Source: Lentzea atacamensis (lineage in GTDB: Bacteria; Actinomycetota; Actinomycetes; Mycobacteriales; Pseudonocardiaceae). Taken from it: DNA of 64,000 nucleotides. The translations under genes and the position numbers were made by a program. Positions 62,295 to 64,000 of this stretch are shown here, one piece after another. Every line of letters begins with the position of its first letter. The stretch's first letter is position 1. Where the stretch lies: positions 701,635 through 765,634 of the forward strand of contig NZ_QLTT01000001.1 in NCBI RefSeq assembly GCF_003269295.1. Direction: 5' to 3'. The notes under the pieces are model-generated. The model was not told the DNA's origin, searched no databases, and saw only the letters and a list, made by a program, of their open reading frames with translations.

Positions 62295-63524
62295 ATGCGC
62301 AGGCGTTTGTTCCTCGGCCTGGCCGCCACCGGCGTGCTCACCCCCGCTGTGGCCCAGGCCGAGGCGACCGGGCGAACCGGCTGGGCCGGTACCTGGACGT
62401 CGATGCCACAGCTGTGCGAACCGCACAACATGCCGCCTCCCCCGTTCACCCAGGACGGCCTGGTGCTGGCCGATGCCACGCTGCGCCAGACCGTCCGGGT
62501 GACGGTGGGAGGACGGCGGATGCGGTTGCGCTTCTCCAACGCGTTCGGCGGCGCGGTGCTGCCGATCACCGCGGTCACCGTCGCGCTGCCGAAGGACGGC
62601 CGCGCGGGTGTCAGCGCGATCCAGCCGAGCACCGTGCGGCGGGTGACGTTCAACGGGCGGTCCTCTGTGGACGTTCCGAAGGGCGCGCTGATGGTGTCCG
62701 ATCCGCTGGACTTCCCGCTGAAGCCCGGCATGAACCTCACGGTGACCGCCTATCTCGCGCGCGGGCAGGCGTCCAATGACATCACCTCGCACCCCGGTTC
62801 CCGCACCACCTCCCACCTGCTGGCGGGCAACCACGTCGAGTCAGCGGACCTCGTGGGCTCCACACCGACCGACCACTGGTACTTCCTCAGCGGCATCGAG
62901 GTGCTCTCGACCGCCTCTGCCGTCGTGATGATCGGCGACTCGCTGACCGACGGCCGGGGCTCCACCACCAACGGCAACGACCGCTGGCCCGACCAGCTCC
63001 TGGACCGCATGCCGCCCGGTGTCGCGGTGCTGAACCAGGCCGCGGGCGGCAACCGCGTGCTCAACGACGGTCTGGGGCCGAGCGTGCTGGCGCGCCTGGA
63101 CCGCGATCTGCTGGCACAGAGCGCAGTCCGGTGGTCGATCCTCTTCGAGGGCGTCAACGACATCGGCACGGCCGCGACGACGGAAGCCGCCCAGAAGCAG
63201 GTGGCCGACGACCTGATCGCCGGCTACCAGCAGATCGTCGACCGGGCGCACGCGCGCGACATCAAGGTGTACGGCGCGACGCTGACCCCGTTCGGAGCCA
63301 GCTTCTACGACGAGGGCTTCCGCGAGGAGGCAAGGCAGACCGTGAACCGGTGGATCCGCACCAGCCGCCGCTTCGACGCGGTCATCGACTTCGACGCCGC
63401 TGTCCGCGACCCGGCCAACCCGCGGCAGCTCGTCGCCGCCGCGGATGTCGGCGACCACCTGCATCTCAACCCGACGGGCTACCGGATGCTCGCCGAAGCA
63501 GTTCCCCTGCGGCTGTTCCGTTAG
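62295..63524 (+). CDS. Secreted SGNH/GDSL esterase
   Basis: 409-residue hydrolase. The start MRRRLFLGLAATGVLTPAVA is a twin-arginine-like signal. An N-terminal beta domain (about 25-200) precedes the SGNH domain: Ser in VMIGDSLTDGRG (block I), Gly in NQAAGGNRV (II), Asn in FEGVNDIG (III) and Asp-His in VGDHLHLNPTGY (V). All four blocks are intact. Such enzymes deacetylate or deacylate plant polysaccharides (xylan, rhamnogalacturonan) among other esters. ATG 62295 has GAGAGGACGTGGAAG upstream. The NAD-dependent epimerase gene starts seven bases after its stop. Confidence 0.88.
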   Translation: MRRRLFLGLAATGVLTPAVAQAEATGRTGWAGTWTSMPQLCEPHNMPPPPFTQDGLVLADATLRQTVRVTVGGRRMRLRFSNAFGGAVLPITAVTVALPKDGRAGVSAIQPSTVRRVTFNGRSSVDVPKGALMVSDPLDFPLKPGMNLTVTAYLARGQASNDITSHPGSRTTSHLLAGNHVESADLVGSTPTDHWYFLSGIEVLSTASAVVMIGDSLTDGRGSTTNGNDRWPDQLLDRMPPGVAVLNQAAGGNRVLNDGLGPSVLARLDRDLLAQSAVRWSILFEGVNDIGTAATTEAAQKQVADDLIAGYQQIVDRAHARDIKVYGATLTPFGASFYDEGFREEARQTVNRWIRTSRRFDAVIDFDAAVRDPANPRQLVAAADVGDHLHLNPTGYRMLAEAVPLRLFR

Positions 63525-63531
63525 GACGGCC

Positions 63532-64000
63532 ATGCGAGTCGTCGTCGTTGGCGGAAGCGGGCACATCGGCACGTTCCTCGTGCCCCGGCTGGTGCGAGCC
63601 GGCCACGAAGTGATCAACATCAGCCGCGGCGTCCGCGGCGCCCACCTCGACGCGCCCGAGTGGGAGCAGGTGCGTCGCGTCGTCGCCGACCGGCAGCGGG
63701 AAGACGAGGAAGGCACCTTCGGCGACCGGGTGGCCGGCCTGGCGCCGGACGTCGTCGTCGACCTGGTCTGCTTCACGCTCGACTCGGCCACCGCTCTGGT
63801 CGACAGCCTTCGCCGCCGGGCCGGACACCTGCTGCACTGCGGCTCGATCTGGCGCCACGGCCCCAGTCACCACGGGCCGATCTCCGAGACCTCCGGCACC
63901 CGCTCCGGTCGGCGAGTACGGCATCCAGAAGGACCGCATCGCCCGGATGCTGAAGGAGGAGACCGCCTCCCTACCCCTGGGCACATCGTCGGTCCCGGCT
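63532..64000 (+). CDS. NAD-dependent epimerase/reductase, cut by window end, frame disrupted
   Basis: The start RVVVVGGSGHIGTFLVPRL is an extended-SDR nucleotide loop, followed by VVVDLVCFTLDSA and a family-like strand LLHCGSIWRHGP. Near 63905-63915 the family sequence jumps to another frame: VGEYGIQKDRIARMLKEE, with the Tyr and Lys of YxxxK-type catalysis, is encoded one base off. By about 63970 the original frame again gives PGHIVGPG. The original frame has no stop before 64000, so the gene reads through with a scrambled stretch of about 20 residues. It may be a pseudogene with two compensating indels or a sequence error. ATG 63532; 3' end outside the window. Confidence 0.65.
   Translation, partial: MRVVVVGGSGHIGTFLVPRLVRAGHEVINISRGVRGAHLDAPEWEQVRRVVADRQREDEEGTFGDRVAGLAPDVVVDLVCFTLDSATALVDSLRRRAGHLLHCGSIWRHGPSHHGPISETSGTRSGRRVRHPEGPHRPDAEGGDRLPTPGHIVGPG

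Noticed and set aside
1..64000. CRISPR array, tRNA/rRNA genes, IS elements, integrase or prophage genes
   Set aside because: No regularly spaced repeats, no transposase or integrase motifs and no recognisable RNA gene were found on reading.

Overview
The window is a high-GC, densely packed bacterial chromosome segment with strong codon bias, many GTG starts and many 4-base ATGA/GTGA gene overlaps. The families present (MsiK-dependent sugar importers, LacI regulators, a PknB-type kinase, Tat and lipoprotein signals, an F420-reductase-like protein) point to a filamentous actinomycete. The gene mix resembles Lentzea, Saccharothrix or another Pseudonocardiaceae genus, but no rRNA or marker gene is present to prove it. 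I saw no tRNA, CRISPR array, insertion sequence, prophage or plasmid gene.

Region by region. 1-1420 is the C-terminal part of a CHAT (caspase-like) protein. 1437-5559 is a leftward cassette, vanX-like D,D-dipeptidase, alanine racemase, D-Ala-D-Ala ligase, membrane acyltransferase and MerR regulator, facing a metallo-hydrolase gene across a MerR-type palindromic promoter. 5706-11885 holds NAD kinase, a GNAT acetyltransferase, two alpha/beta hydrolases, a PucR-type regulator and a decayed junction of two broken genes (MFS transporter and FAD oxidoreductase).

12300-33531 is a plant-cell-wall island. It has a GH5 endoglucanase; a ChvE/GguAB-type sugar importer in one operon with a tandem-GH43 arabinan-type enzyme; a LacI regulator whose likely 14-bp operator lies in its own promoter and in the importer promoter; divergent PL1 and PL3 pectate lyases; and a five-gene operon joining a bifunctional pectate lyase/pectin methylesterase, an oligosaccharide importer and an enolase-superfamily enzyme. 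Two paralogous lipoproteins pair a nuclease-fold domain that lacks catalytic residues with a cellulose-binding CBM2. Related TTCGA-rich palindromes sit upstream of several of these genes.

33572-43178 is mostly housekeeping or unassigned: TerC, a pentein-fold hydrolase with a VOC protein, TetR with a CocE-type hydrolase, a cold-shock protein coupled to a small protein, a Ser/Thr kinase, an F420-reductase-like protein with HxlR, and small membrane or secreted proteins.

43180-53695 is a complete L-rhamnose locus: LacI regulator, four-gene ABC importer, mutarotase, isomerase, fused aldolase-dehydrogenase and rhamnulokinase. 53643-62169 is a second self-contained glycan module: intracellular (alpha/alpha)6 glycosidase, CUT1 importer, LacI regulator and a large secreted clan-A-like glycosidase with three CBM-like modules, marked by four copies of one 14-bp operator. 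An SGNH esterase and a frame-disrupted NAD-dependent epimerase run to the window end.

Taken together, secreted lyases, esterases and glycosidases would open pectin, arabinan and rhamnogalacturonan; separate importers take up the released sugars; and the rhamnose locus and the enolase-type enzyme would feed the pectin-backbone sugars into central metabolism.
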